A DNA stretch of 64,000 nucleotides from Adiantum capillus-veneris (taxonomy: Eukaryota > Streptophyta > Polypodiopsida > Polypodiales > Pteridaceae), in NCBI GenBank assembly GCA_014529385.2, contig CM043948.1, forward strand, positions 82,259,760 through 82,323,759, given 5' to 3'. The translations under genes were made by a program, and so were the position numbers. The notes beneath the pieces were generated by a model that saw nothing but the letters and a program-made list of their open reading frames with translations, ran no database searches and had not been told where the DNA came from. Below, in pieces: positions 1-16,500 of this stretch; the first letter of the stretch is position 1; each line of letters begins with the position of its first letter.

Positions 1-161
1 GATACACTTATATCTTTGAAGGTGAACCCTTGAAAAAAGGATAAGGAATCATGACCTAGAAGACCTAACTAGGGGTAGTTTTGGTTTGGGATTAGCATAT
101 CCTAGGATAAAGCTTTGATACCAGGTGTTGAAGTCTAAGTAGGTATCCAAAAGTGGCATTC

Positions 162-211
<50 letters not shown>

Positions 212-1123
212 AGAGTAATCTTTAGTGAAGGTCAAATATAACCTATGGGACAAAACTAAACATGCTGCTTGCACTATGTTGAGATAATCAATGACTCTTG
301 AACTTGAAGATTGTGGATATGTGTGGCAAGTGAAAATCCACGAAGTGGCTAGAAGTGAAAAGTATGTAGGGAGTGGTCCACACTAAACGTGCAAGGGAAG
401 GAAGCTTGATTGAGATAAAAAATGACCACTCAAATAGGCATGATGCACAAACTCTTGAAGTTTCAAGGGGATTGTGTGCATACACAAGGGACTCTTCCCC
501 AATGCCTCAACAATTGGTCTCCCATTGAAGGGAGTGGGAGCTAAGTTGGATCACCGCTATGGTGTGGATTTCCAGATAAGGGGATTGTGATACACTAGTG
601 CCCCATTCATTGTAGGTTCATAAGATGCATTATGAAACAAGCACATTGGATTTCATCTTCCAAACCACTTCTTGATGTTGGAGCTTAATATTTTGTTTTT
701 ATGACTCTTTTGAGCTTTTGTACTTGCCTATCATCCAATTCTAGGAAGCAAATGTGGAGAGCTTTGGTGCATCTTTATCATGTACTCCACAACTCCCTTG
801 ATGCCCATAACCTCAATGGGAAGTGGTTCTTACTCAAAGAGAAGGAGCATGTAAGGTGTTTGTATATTCACCTCATCCTCCCTTGGAAAAACTTTGGGTG
901 GTGCGCACGCGCGCGCGCGCATACACACACACACGTCCACACACACACAAATAAAAGCTAGTAGATAGGAAATGGGTAACTTAAAGCTTTGAATAGTTAT
1001 TATGAAAATGGCATTCATATTTCACTATTTCACTAGAAGAAATTTTTGATAATGCACTAGACTAATTTTTTAGGCTATGTTTGGTACATAAAAGGGATAG
1101 TTAGAAACTCTTGAAGGAAGTTG
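1..1123. other. Gene-free flank downstream of the peroxidase
   Basis: I see no supportable gene here. The stretch holds a (GA)n tract at about 166-209 and an alternating purine-pyrimidine tract at 901-952. The short open frames it contains are produced by these simple repeats or look random. The 3' untranslated region of the minus-strand peroxidase should lie just below 1124, but I did not find a convincing polyadenylation signal. Confidence 0.6.
901..952. repeat. (CG)n/(CA)n alternating tract
   Basis: A run of GCGC followed by ACACAC units alternates purine and pyrimidine almost without a break. Such tracts can adopt Z-DNA. A second, shorter CGCG/CACG tract lies at about 1927-1946, inside the last intron of the peroxidase. 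Confidence 0.8.
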
Positions 1124-5265
<4,142 letters not shown>

Positions 5266-5350
5266 TGGGGGGGGGGGAGAGAGAGAGAGAGAGAGGGGTC
5301 ACACAAAGAGTGTATGGCTAGGCCTATTACAATCTCAAAAACATCATGGG
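5266..5350 (-). promoter_or_regulatory. Peroxidase 5' leader with G-run and CT repeat
   Basis: Just upstream of the start codon, the transcribed strand has a (CT)n tract next to a run of nine C (plus strand G9 then GA repeats, 5268-5296). With the TATA box at about 5380-5387, transcription would begin near 5350-5355, so this tract would be in the 5' untranslated region. CT-rich leaders near start sites are common in plant genes; any effect here is inference. Confidence 0.5.
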
Positions 5351-5370
5351 CTTTTACAATGAGAGCAAGC

Positions 5371-5388
5371 CCATGCATGCTTATATAG
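5371..5388 (-). promoter_or_regulatory. TATA box with adjacent RY-type CATGCATG
   Basis: The minus strand reads CTATATAAGCATGCATGG. TATATAAG (5387-5380) sits 115 bases upstream of the first ATG of the peroxidase, a normal plant spacing once a short leader is allowed. The overlapping CATGCATG is the palindromic RY element recognised by B3-domain factors in seed plants; whether it acts here is unknown. Confidence 0.6.
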
Positions 5389-6046
5389 AGTTCAATACTA
5401 GATCATAATCATTATATTCTCAGTAATGCCCCAAAGTGGAGATGAGGGCCCGACGACTCATGGTTCGCTCAACCAAAAAATGTGCACAAAAAATGTGCCA
5501 TATTTGTGCACCATGGAGACTTCTACGGCTCTCTTGCGACCAAGAATGTGTTCCAAGACTTCTATGGCTTCCTAGGTGCATCTATCTCTCACACATAAGC
5601 TTTGGCTTACTTTTGATCACCTATAAAGTGTCACTTTGGAGTGAGGGCAACGCAAATGCAAAGCTTCTTCTTTCGGTAAAAAAAACTCTCAAGTGCTAAG
5701 CCCATTCACGGTTGACTATGTACCACTTGAGAATTCCACTAGTAGGTAGTAGGCCTACAACATCCACATATGTGGAAACCTCACCCACTCATACATAATT
5801 TGACACCCTCTCAAGGACCACACATTCTCTCATATGCACACACACATTCCCCTCCCTCTCTCTATCTCCTCTCTCTAGATTTAGGTAATACCATAGGTAA
5901 AAAAGCTTCCATTGGGCCCTCCTCTCTCCTCAATAAGGTTGACTCCCTTGTTTTGAATTATCTTTAATAAAGTAAAATATACCATGTGTTACTTGGACAC
6001 GCATGTTGTATCTCTTTCTTGTGGGCTATCTAACTTTGGACACGCT

Positions 6047-6140
<94 letters not shown>

Positions 6141-6389
6141 CAAGCAAAAAAAACATGCACCCACACATTAAAGCAAAGTCTCGCACATTGTTTTGTTTAT
6201 ATCAAGCATCGGTGTCACATCCATTGACAAAGTTCGTAAGTCTTCGCTAGAAAAGCCCTTGTTGCAATCAAAAAGTGCTTCTCATGACCACCCCTGAAAT
6301 GCATTTCACCTCCTCCTGAAATGCATCTTTTAGACAATTCACAATGTTGCAAACTATACTATTAAATTAATTTGTCATATTAAATTTGT
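5389..6389. other. Gene-free stretch with compound microsatellite
   Basis: This is the upstream flank of the peroxidase. I recognise no gene. A long (CT)n(CA)n tract occupies about 6051-6138 and explains the low-complexity open frames there. Confidence 0.6.
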
Positions 6390-6602
6390 GTGTCTGTGTG
6401 TGCGCGTGCGCTCTACCTTGGACTCTAGTCTTATGGGATCTTCAATGAAGACCCCGTCATGGGATCTATTGCAAAAGCTATGTGTGCAGATCTCGAGGAG
6501 ATCCGACGTCAAACAAAAAATGGATGTGGCATGTCCCTCGAGATTTGAACTTGAACGCACACAGCGGGAGCTCAATGCCTTAACCACATTTGCGCGTGGC
6601 TT
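6390..6602 (-). mobile_element. Probable tRNA-derived SINE
   Basis: On the minus strand, a box A-like TGGTTAAGGC (6586-6577) is followed 36 bases later by a box B-like GTTCAAATCT (6550-6541). This is the spacing of the internal RNA polymerase III promoter of a tRNA. The head is followed by about 150 bases of unrelated body ending in a CA-rich tail near 6390. That arrangement is typical of a tRNA-derived SINE. I could not fold it into a clean cloverleaf, so I do not call it a tRNA gene. No target duplication was recognised. Confidence 0.45.
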
Positions 6603-6875
6603 TTGGTGTCCACAATACGTAAACATTAACATACAAAGTGAATTTTGGCAGACAAAAGTAAACTAGGACCAAAAAAATAAACTCGAACACGTTCGAATAA
6701 AATCAGACGATCAATTTTGTCTTGTATCGCCCACGTGTAGGTGGTCGTTATCAAAGGTCTTCGTTAAAGACCCCGTGGGCTTCAATGCTTAAATTTTCAA
6801 TGCACCACATATTATTCTAGATCAAATTCAAGTGGAAGGAAAATATTCCCGCCACAAATGTGCGAGTGCTGGAAG

Positions 6876-6879
<4 letters not shown>

Positions 6880-6943
<64 letters not shown>
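6880..6943. repeat. (CT)n(CA)n microsatellite
   Basis: A CT tract of about 28 bases passes directly into a CA tract of about 36 bases, the same compound arrangement as at 6051 and 22935. Confidence 0.95.
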
Positions 6944-6945
<2 letters not shown>

Positions 6946-7084
6946 CAAAAGGGAAAAAAAGGAGAAGGATCATAGAGTTGGTAGGAAAGTGCAATGCAAA
7001 AAATAAACGAGGATTGTGTTTGTAGTTTGTCGAAGTTATCGAGTTTATTATTTACAGCAAGGATCTACGATAAAGGGAGTAATA

Positions 7085-8700
7085 CATAATGCAGTGTCAG
7101 CCTTAGGGAGATAGCAAGGTTGCCTTTTGCCCCTTCTTTTCTTTGCAATTGGTTCTCATCCTCTAGCTACCTTGCTCAAGATGAGCGTTGAGAAAGGGTC
7201 TATTCAAGGCCTTTCTCTCTTAGATAACAAACAACTCCTTGCCAAACTTTTTGCAAATGATTCTCGGTCGCTCCTAAAAGCCACCCCTCTGATACTCAAA
7301 AAGACTCTAGGGATACTGCAAATGTTTTTCGCAACCTCAAGCTCTAAAATGCAACATTGAGAAGTCAAGGGTCGTCTCCATTTTAAACAATGATTCATTT
7401 GTCCCATCTGATTGGTCATGAGAAATTGTCTCTAAAGGAATATGTTTCGCCACCTAGGGGCCCCACTAGGGGTAGGAAACTTTAACAACCAAAAGTTCTA
7501 GTGGATCATGTACAAAATTAAAAGCAAGATGAGGGTAGTCAATTTGTTCATTATCCAGTACTTATCCTTCTTCTCTCCAATCTTAAAGTAACCAAATGCA
7601 ATTTGTAAGAGTTTTTAAAACCTATGAACCATTTTTTTTTAATGGAATAACAATTTTTAAAGATATGGTACCATGGTAGTGGGAAAATGGGAGTTGGTTG
7701 TTAGACCCAAGGAGTAGGCCAAAATTGAGATGCTCAACTTAGCGATTTATGCGGAGACCTAGGCTGCCAAGTTTGTGGTGTCAATAGCGAACCAAGATCG
7801 TGCATGGGTCATTATGACATGGGACATGATTGACAAGGTAAATCTCTTCTTCCAAGGGAGCCCATGGAAAGAGGTAGGAGCTCAAGATAAACTGCCAACA
7901 CCACTCTGGGCAAATGTGAAGCTAGGTGGCATCACGGGTGATTTGGTGCATAAATGTGCAAAAGCATCAAAAATACAAGAATGGGAGAGACAACCAAATA
8001 CTTCAAGAACTTCATCACTCACTGGTCCCCTTGGATCTCTAAGGTTAAGGGTGATTCACTACGGCCCTTTTGGACAAAAATAGCCAAAAAAATCAACAAC
8101 AAGGATCAATATATCTAGCTCAATTATGGGATAGAAGCATCCTAAATTGGCCGAAAGAAGCAAACGAGCTGGCTACCTTATACAACCTCAATGGAAATGA
8201 AATTCTACTGATCAACAAAGTGATTGAAGGTTAGAGTACTGTTGTAATGCCTATTTGTGAGGTAGAATTTGATTGGAAGATCTGGCATTGGCCCAAAAAC
8301 ATGAATTTTACTCTACTCCAAACAAGGGGAACATATATCAAGCTTCAAATTGATTCTCTCCACTTAACAAAGAGTGAAGCCTATTGTGTCATGAGTCAAA
8401 GTGGGTGGTAGTTGCAGGTAACATCTGGGATCCTCTATGGCCTAGCATAATGAAGTTCTTCCTTTGGAAGGTATGGGGAGCAATGTCAATTGGGATCAAG
8501 GTAAAATCCATAGGAATAGGCATGAACTTGTGCTCAGGACGTAAAGCGGCAATTGAAGATCCCCTTTGTCTATTCAAAGATTGTCCAATCATGAGAGGTT
8601 TTACGGGTAAAATTGGCAAATGGGTGTAGAAGTCTTGGAAGATCTTCTTTTTCAAGAATGATTTGATTCTAAGGATTTTTTTTGAAAAACCAAACCATTT
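7085..8700 (+). pseudogene. LINE fragment: RT C-terminal half and zinc-binding tail
   Basis: The frame at 7115 gives QGCLLPLLFFAIGSHPLA, matching the QGxPLSPxLF motif of non-LTR reverse transcriptases. It is followed by a segment where the catalytic YADD-type motif would fall, here degraded to FANDS. A HLGAPLG segment follows near 7450. Near 8440-8590 the translation has W-x-FLWK followed by Cys-rich NLCSGRK and FKDCP, the RT-associated zinc-binding domain found at the end of plant LINE ORF2. Frames change repeatedly and stops are common, so it is a relic. Similar fragments recur at 9.6-10.1 kb and 10.5-11.9 kb in the same orientation. Confidence 0.78.
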
Positions 8701-9122
8701 TGTTTTGCACCTAGATTGTCCACTTTTTCTATCTCAAAAAAACTTGGAAATCAAGAAACCTTTGAGTATTCAAAACAAACCCTAGAATTCCCACCACCCT
8801 ATTTTTGAACTATTGTGCAGATTTTGGGTCCAAAGCCCAATTCTTTCATGACAACTACAATGTAAGATCAAGCAATTCTATCACGAGCCTTGTCGATATC
8901 AAGTTGAAGGAGAATTCATTCTTGCTTGATGCAATTAGAATACTCAATGCCAATTATTGTAGCCAAAATGTTGTAAAAAAAAGAACTACCTTTGATGAGT
9001 CCATGTTGATGGGGGTAACTACTTTGTCTAAGATTGGAGCCAGCCCTAGGGCCATAGCATTGACAAACATCATTGAAATAGGCTTCCAATGTTTTAACAC
9101 ACTAATTTAGGAATAGGCTTAA

Positions 9123-9371
9123 TCATCTTTTTTTCAAACTAGCATCAATTTGCCCCACTAATAGAGCCTTGTTTTCCAACTGCATTAACCAGATTTTAAG
9201 ATCCTCCCAAAACTCTTTGAAATTTTTTGTTGTGCATCCATCCCACCCAGGGGACTTTTCTTTCCCCATTTCCTTGAAGGCAATCCAACATGCATTGTTT
9301 ACAATGGGCCTAGCCAAGGCTTTTGCTTTTGCATTTAAAGCATTGCACTTTACATTGAAAAGCAATAGCAA
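9123..9371 (-). pseudogene. LINE fragment: start of RT domain, opposite strand
   Basis: The minus strand encodes about 80 residues including GKEKSPGWDGCTTKNFKEFW, which matches the conserved GKSPGxDG linker at the start of the plant LINE reverse transcriptase. It faces away from the surrounding plus-strand LINE fragments, so it was inverted or inserted separately. Confidence 0.7.
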
Positions 9372-9539
9372 TCTTGCATCGTAGATCGCTTGTGATCAGT
9401 CTTGCAGCTGATGTATAATTTAGCTAAGATGGTCATTCTATCAATAATTTGGACATATAATTTTGGTAATGGATTGTATTACCCATTCCATTCTTGATTG
9501 TTGCTATTAAGTCGCTTCGTCCTAACTCCCTTCTCCATT

Positions 9540-10470
9540 CTTGATCGTTTCTATTAAGTTGTAGGTGTAATAGGAAAGGAATGGACCAACTGGCTCTCTA
9601 GTTTAATCTAAATGGAACAGAAAGGCCACTGATGAGTAGAGTTCTAGAAAGGATTAACAAGGTGTGTTTATCAGACTATGAATCCGAGTTTGAGTGGAAA
9701 GCTTGGTAATGGCCTAAGAACAAACACTTCCTTAAACCTCAAACTAAGGATGTATACTATACACTTATGTATTCAAAGGATTGGTTCTCACAGCTTAATA
9801 AGCAATGGGGCAAGGACTGGTTGGAGGCAAGATGGGAGAAATTGTAAACAATATGTGGCGCCCGCCATGGCCACTTAAAATGAAAGTTTTTTTGTGGAAG
9901 GTGCTTTGAGGAGCCATGCCGACTAGAGTCAAGGTACTCGCTAGGGGAATTGGTCCGGACATATGCTCACAATGTAGATCAACTAGGGAAGACCTCGCTC
10001 ACCTATTCAAAGAGTGCCTAGGGATTTGTGGCCTAGCAGGTAAAATCTGCAAATGGCTCCAAAAAACCTAGAATATAGGATTTTACAAGAATGACCTTTG
10101 CTTGGGAGGAAAAGTATTCAAGAATCAAGCGCTACTCATAGTGAGACACTACTATTTTCGAAACATGTGGAAGGCAAGGAATGTTCAAATATTTGAGACC
10201 ACATTGGAATGAGTTAAATTCACAATGATAGTTCAATAAAGTAGGGAGGAAATCATTGCCTCCGGAAACAGATTGTCTCTAATGAGTGGAGCAAGGCCGT
10301 TAGCGCCGTTATGACTCTCATGGATGAAAGAGTGGGTTGATCTCTTGCCATGGGGTTTCAGATGATGTATTGATGACCAGGGAAGCTGTCATGGCTCGGT
10401 TTGAGCATGGCAAGAGCTTGTAATTCTTTCGCATTGTCTATATAATTTACTCACAACAGTGAGTTTTGAA
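9540..10470 (+). pseudogene. LINE fragment: RT-associated zinc-binding domain
   Basis: Around 9860-10060 the translation reads WPLKMKVFLWKVL, then GPDICSQCRSTRED and HLFKECLGI. This is the Trp/Cys-rich zinc-binding tail of L1-type ORF2. It is the best preserved of the three tails in this cluster, but a TGA interrupts it after the WKVL segment. The LINE 3' end continues to about 10440. Confidence 0.72.
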
Positions 10471-10479
10471 AAAATAGGT

Positions 10480-11960
10480 TTGTGGGAATGTTTGAAGCAA
10501 AGAGATTAATCAAGAAAGGATGCTCACTTGCCCCACTTCTCGTTGCAATCTACCCACATGCTCTTGTGAGTGCATTCGAGGGCTCACATTGACTCTCTGA
10601 TCTTCATAACATCCAACTCCCAATGCTTACGTGAACACTCAAGATCGTCCAATTTTTGCAACTGCATCAGGCTCCAAGTGCAACATCAAAAAATCAAGAT
10701 TGATCTCACTTGCTGAGAATGATTTGTTTGAACATGCTACATGGTTGACGGAGGTTTTTCTAAAAGGAAAAGTGTTTAAACACCTTGATGCCTCACTAGG
10801 GGTGGACACCTCTGGAAAACAAAGATTCGACAAGGTCATGAAAAAATTAACAGTAAGATGAGAAGATGGGAACACATTCCTCCCCTTCCACAATAGAGTA
10901 ATTTTGAATAACTCCTTCATGAATTTTTGAAACCCCTCAAACAATTCCTTTGGAGAAGAACACAAAAGGCATGACCCCATAGTAGTGGGGAAAATGGGAA
11001 TGGGTGGCAAGACACCCAAGAACCAAGGTGGCATTGGGATCATGGACCTAGTGATGCACATTGAACCCATGTGTGCAATGCTTAAAATCTCTTTAGCAAA
11101 TCAAGGTAGGATTGAGAAATCATGGCTTGTGATACGATTGAAAATGTATAAAATTTCTTGCAAGGAGGCCTACGGAAAGAGGCTAAGGTGCACAACAAAA
11201 ATTCTAGCTCTAAGTTGGACTTTTTTGAAGCTAGGGGGTTGCACGATGGAGAGACTAAGAAAGTGCTCTATATTAAAGTTGTCCCCTTGGATCTCCAATC
11301 TAAGAGGAGGACACTTGAATCCATTTTTTAGGGGAGTTTTGAGAAAGGTTCTTAACAAAGGGATATCCAAGCTAGCATAGTTATGGGACGACAACAACTT
11401 ATGTTGGAAGGATGTGGACTAACTGATAGTGCAACATGGTTTGAATCAAAATGAAATGCTATTGATCAATATAGTCTGTAAAGCTCTCTCCAATAATCCA
11501 ATTCCTACCACCTAGATATAGCTTCATTAAAAGATTGGAATTGGCCTAAAGATAGAATCTTTTCACTACCAAAAACATGAGGAACATATAAAAAGATGAT
11601 CGATGAAGCAGACTAGCTCACTCCGCTAACAAATTTTTGATAATGAATTGGTCAAAAGAGAAGAGGCTAAGGAGTGTTAACAATATTTTGGAGGTAAACT
11701 GGTCAAGCTCAATTAAGACATTCACTTGGAAGGTATTAAGGGGGGCTATCCCAATTGGGAATAAGATCCTTGCTAGAGGGCTTAGCATAGAGACTTGCTC
11801 CGGGTGCAAAGCAATATCAAAGGATATCTTGCATATTTTTAACGATTACCCTTACTCATGGGGTATGGCTCCCAAAATCTGCAAATGGGGTTAGAAGACA
11901 TGGAAGGTATCTTCTTTAGGAATGACTTGCTTCTAGTAGGAAGAAGGTTCCAGAACAGCA
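10480..11960 (+). pseudogene. LINE fragment: RT palm/thumb to zinc-binding tail
   Basis: The segment starts with a GCSLAPLLVAI motif near 10530 and continues through a KSRLISLAEND block (about 10690-10735) and a long in-frame stretch at 10985-11380 that includes GKMGMGGKTPKNQGGIGIMD. It ends with a zinc-binding tail at 11700-11890 (FTWKVLRGAIP, then CSGCKA and FNDYP). The order agrees with one LINE ORF2, with several stops and frame changes. It is the longest LINE relic in the window and belongs to the same family as the copies at 7.1 and 9.5 kb. Confidence 0.78.
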
Positions 11961-12749
11961 ATCCTAGGGTGCACACAAATTAAAATTCTACTATTTGATC
12001 AGATCTAGAAATCCCAGAACGTTGGGGTCTTTCAGAGAAAATTAGTGGTAGCTCAATTTAATAATAACATGCACAAAAGCATAAGCTTACATATATAATA
12101 GGGTCAAGATTAGGGTCAACTATGCAAGCCAAAGAATGGAAACATGCACCAAGATGCATTGAATGCTCGAGTGGTTCCCTAAGGGGAGCACTGACTGTCT
12201 GAGGTGAAAACAAGGTCTTAATTTGTATTGGCTTCTCTTGCTAAAATCCTCTTAAGACCCAAGAAAACAAGATGATTAACTAGATCTCTAGGATCTTGTT
12301 TTGCAAGTACTACTTAATCATTGAGAATGATGCTTGATTGGATTATATCAAAGGAATGTGCATTTGTGAGTGCTATGCAAGGGATGTTGATCCATATGGG
12401 TGTTTCAAAGAGGGGTTTTCTAAGTTGAGGCCTCGTGTCCTTTATTGTGCAACATCGTGTCTTTGACTGCCCCCTCTCCCTTACTCCTCTTTAGTCAATT
12501 TTTTTTTTCACCTATTGCCTTCAAATCATGCCAAACCTTGCACCTATCATCACTCAAGTTTGGGGACTTGTGCATGAGGAGTAGGGGTTTGGAGCTAGCT
12601 TTGAAGAGAGGTTTTTTGGTTATTGCTTTAATTACCATTTTCAATAGATTTGTCTCATAGGCCGACTTCGGTCTCACATAGACATTAAAAGTTCTTTCTT
12701 TCTTTCTTTCTTGCTTTCTCTCTATCTTTGTCTGGTTCTGCTCTATACA

Positions 12750-12819
<70 letters not shown>

Positions 12820-12826
12820 CTTTATC
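11961..12826. other. Gene-free stretch ending in (CT)n
   Basis: No gene is recognised. A TTTC/CTTT-rich stretch near 12690-12750 leads into a (CT)n tract at about 12751-12816, immediately next to the Copia insertion site. Confidence 0.6.
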
Positions 12827-13507
12827 TGTTAGGAAATATGACGTAGCTAAATAGATATTTGAGTAGATTACTTAATGGAGAGAGATAGATTTCACACATG
12901 AAAGATTATAGAGTAGAGAGAGAGAGAGAGTACACACAATATACGTGGTTCACCCAATGTGGGCTACGTCCACAGGAAAGCAGCCACTCAATGGTTTTAG
13001 AACTTCAAAACAAGAAGTAGTTTACAAAGGGATTATACCCTTAATAGAGCTCCTGCCTAGCTTCACTCTCACCACCTCACATCCACCTTGTTGCATCAAC
13101 TTCACACTATGAAATGTGTGTAGAAATGGCCTCCTTTTATAGGCCAAAAGGGCTGGCCCCTCTCATGAGAGGCAACCATGTGTAGCCGCCCTTGTGTAGA
13201 TAAGACCAAATTGGACCCTCCAATCCACCCATGTGTGGCCGCCCTTGAGAAGACAAGTCCGCTTTTGAATTCAGCCACCGGCCACCACCGGCCATTGACT
13301 TCCGATATCACCGGCCAACCGACCGGTCGTTTTCCGACCACTTTACGACTGCCGTCCGGTCATAATATTCCGGTGGCGTGAAACTTTTGGTTTTCGGCGA
13401 GTTATTTTTCTTCACGCACGATGGCTTCTCCTCATAATGGGGGCCTTACAAATGTGCGTTTTTAACACAAAAAATTACAAGGGGTAAATCAGGCTCTATA
13501 CTTAACA
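12827..13507 (-). repeat. Copia 3' LTR
   Basis: This LTR is 681 bases with TG...CA ends. It contains a short GA tract near 12915-12929 where the 5' LTR has a much longer one. It is clearly homologous to 17505-18284 over its whole length. Confidence 0.92.
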
Positions 13508-13518
13508 GTCTCCCACTT
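13508..13518 (-). promoter_or_regulatory. Copia polypurine tract
   Basis: On the minus strand AAGTGGGAGAC lies directly before the 3' LTR start TGTTAAG. This is the typical Copia plus-strand primer. It is also part of a short inverted repeat (AGTCTCC ... GGAGACT). Confidence 0.8.
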
Positions 13519-13567
13519 GGAGACTGATCTCCAAACCAAACCTGTGAGTGCTTTCCATCTTGGCTTA

Positions 13568-16500
13568 TTATCCTTGAATGCTGATTGAAGATGAACAAAA
13601 GTTCAACTTCTCCTTGTTGACAACCTTTGTAAATATGTCTGCAGGATTTTCACTTGTATGCACCTTTCCTAGCTTTAGCTGTCCCTCTTCCAAAAGAGTG
13701 CGTATGAAGTGATATCTCACCTTAATGTGCTTTGTTTTCGAATGAAAGGCTGAGTTCTTTGCAAGATGGATAGTGGCTGTCATTGTACAAAATACAATTG
13801 TCTTGTTTGAATCCAAGCTCTTCTAAGAATCTGTAAAGCCACATAATTTTTTTGCTTGCCTCCGTCATTGCTACATACTATGCTTCCGTGGTAGAAAGTG
13901 AGACCACTTTTTGCAACTTTGAACCCAACTTACTGTTGTGCCTCCAACCGTGAAGACATAGCCAGTAGTGCTCCTTCGAGTATCTTTGTCACCTGCCATA
14001 TTTGCATCAACATACCCTTCTAGAAAAATATTAGTTCCTCCAAAATACAAAGCATTTGTTGTTGTCCCTTTTAGATACCTAAGTATCCACTTCACAGCTT
14101 GCCAGTGCTCTTTACGTGGGTTGTCCATAAACCTACTCACAACTCCCATTGCATGTGAAAATCTGGCCTTGTCCAGACCATAACATACATTAGAGAACCT
14201 ACCACTGCAGCATATGGAACTTTAGACATATAGGCTATCTCCTCTTATGTCTTTGGACACATATCCTTTGTCAGTTTAAAATGACCAGCCAAAGGTGTAG
14301 AAACTTGTTTTGCATTTTGCATTGCAAACCTTTCTAGTACCTTCTTGATGTAATCCTCTTGAGATAACTTTATTGTCTTCTTCGTCCTGTCCCTTGATAT
14401 TTTTATACCAAGTATCCTCTTTGCAGCACCTAAATCTTTCATTGAAAAAGATTTAGACAGCTCCTTTCTTAGGTCTTTGATGTCCTGCATGTTAGCACTT
14501 GCAATCAACACGTCATCAGCATACAACATTAGGATGATGAACTTCCCATCTCCCAAATTCTTTGTGTAGACGCAGTGATCCGAGTTACATCTTGTCAATC
14601 CATGATCCAACATCCATCGATCAAACTTCAAGTACCATTGTCTTGATGCTTGCTTTAAACCATACAAGCTATTCTTTAATCTTTCTCCTTACCTTTTACT
14701 TCATACACCTTTGGTTGAAGCATGTACATTTCCTCCTCTAAGTCACCATGAGGGAATCTTGTATTTACATCCATTTGCTTGAGATTTAAATCATGAGCAG
14801 CCACAAGGCTTAAGACAAGCCTAATTGAGTTCATTTTACAACAAGAGAAAATATTTCATTGAAGTCAATACCTTTCTTTTAAGAAAACCCTTTTACCACA
14901 AGCCTTGACTTGTACCCTTTCTTCCCACCTTCTTCTTCCTTCAACTTGTACACCCATTTGTTTTGAAGTGCCCGCTTACCTTTAGGCAACTCAACCAACT
15001 CCCATGTTTGGTTGCGATGTAGTGAGTCCATCTCCACTTGCATGCTCTTTGTCCATTCTTCTTTGGATTCGAGTTGCATAGCTTCTTCGTATGATTCTGA
15101 CTCTCCAGAATCTGAGATCAAGAGATGGTTGAAGGAAGGAACAAACCTTTCTGGAGGTCTACTTGCTCTTGTAGATCTTCGGGGAATAGGTTGAGTCTCC
15201 TCCTTTGGTTAACGTTGTTGCATATTGTTACCATTTGCAGTTCTTGAGTCTTTACGGTCCTCAATCTCCATGTACTCATCACCTATTTCTTTTGTTTGTT
15301 TTCTTTCCAAGTAATCTTTGTACATATTTTGTTCGTTAAAAATTACATCCCTACTCCTTAAGATTTTACCATCTTCAGGATTCCATAGGCGATACCCAAA
15401 GTCACCTTCTCCATAGACAATGAAGAAACAATTTTTTAACTTTGCATCTAGATTTGATCTTAGGCTTCTATCTATGTGCATGAAAGCCTCACACCCAAAC
15501 ACTTTGAGAAATGCATAATTCACCGGTTTACTTGTCCATGCCTCTTCTGGAACTCCCCCATCCAATGCCGTTGAGGGTGACCGGTTGATTAAGTACACAG
15601 ACGTACTTATTGCTTCCACCCAAAGCTCAAGCGGTAGGCATGCATGTAGCCGCATGGTTCGTGCTCGCTCTATGATTGTCCTGTTCATCCTATCCAAAAT
15701 CCCATTTTGTTGAGGTGTCCTTGGGGTTGTCCTTTGCCTCCGAATGCCATTGCTAGCACAAAATCTTTCAAAAGCTTGGCTGCAATATTCACCTCCATTG
15801 TCGGATCTGAGGCACTTAACCTTGGTACCTGCTTCATTCTCCACAAAGGATTTCCATCTTTGAAATATGGAAAATACATCGGACTTATTCTTCATGACAT
15901 AAATCCATGTTTTCTAGTTGCATCGTCTATGAATGTTACATAGTACAATGAGCCACCAAGTGATGGTGTACTTGCAGAACCCCAAACATCAAAATGAACC
16001 AACTCAAGTTTTTTATTTTTTCTTTCATTTCCTGATTTTTGAAATTTTACCGTCTTTTGTTTACCATAAACACAATCTTCACAAAACTCTAAGTCCACTT
16101 CTTTCAAATCTGGTAGAAGATTCTTTGTTTGAAGGATTTGCATTCCTTTGGCACTCATATGCCCAAGCCGCTAGTGCCACACTACACTGTCGACTTCTGT
16201 AGTTGCTGCACAAGCTGAAGGTTGTGTGCTAATAGTACACAAGTAAAGTGTACCGACCTTTTCTCCCTTGGCAACCACCAAAAATCCCTTTGAGATCTTC
16301 CACAGTTTGTTTTTGAATGCAATGTTGTGACCTTCATCGTCCAGCTGCCCTGTATAGATCAAATTTTTCCGAAGAGAAGAAACATGCCTAACATCTTTAA
16401 GCTTCCATTCATTTTCGTTAGCAGTTTTGACAGAAAATGTACCTTTGCCGACAATGTCACAAGCTTCATCATCTACAAGTATACATACCCAAGATTACCT

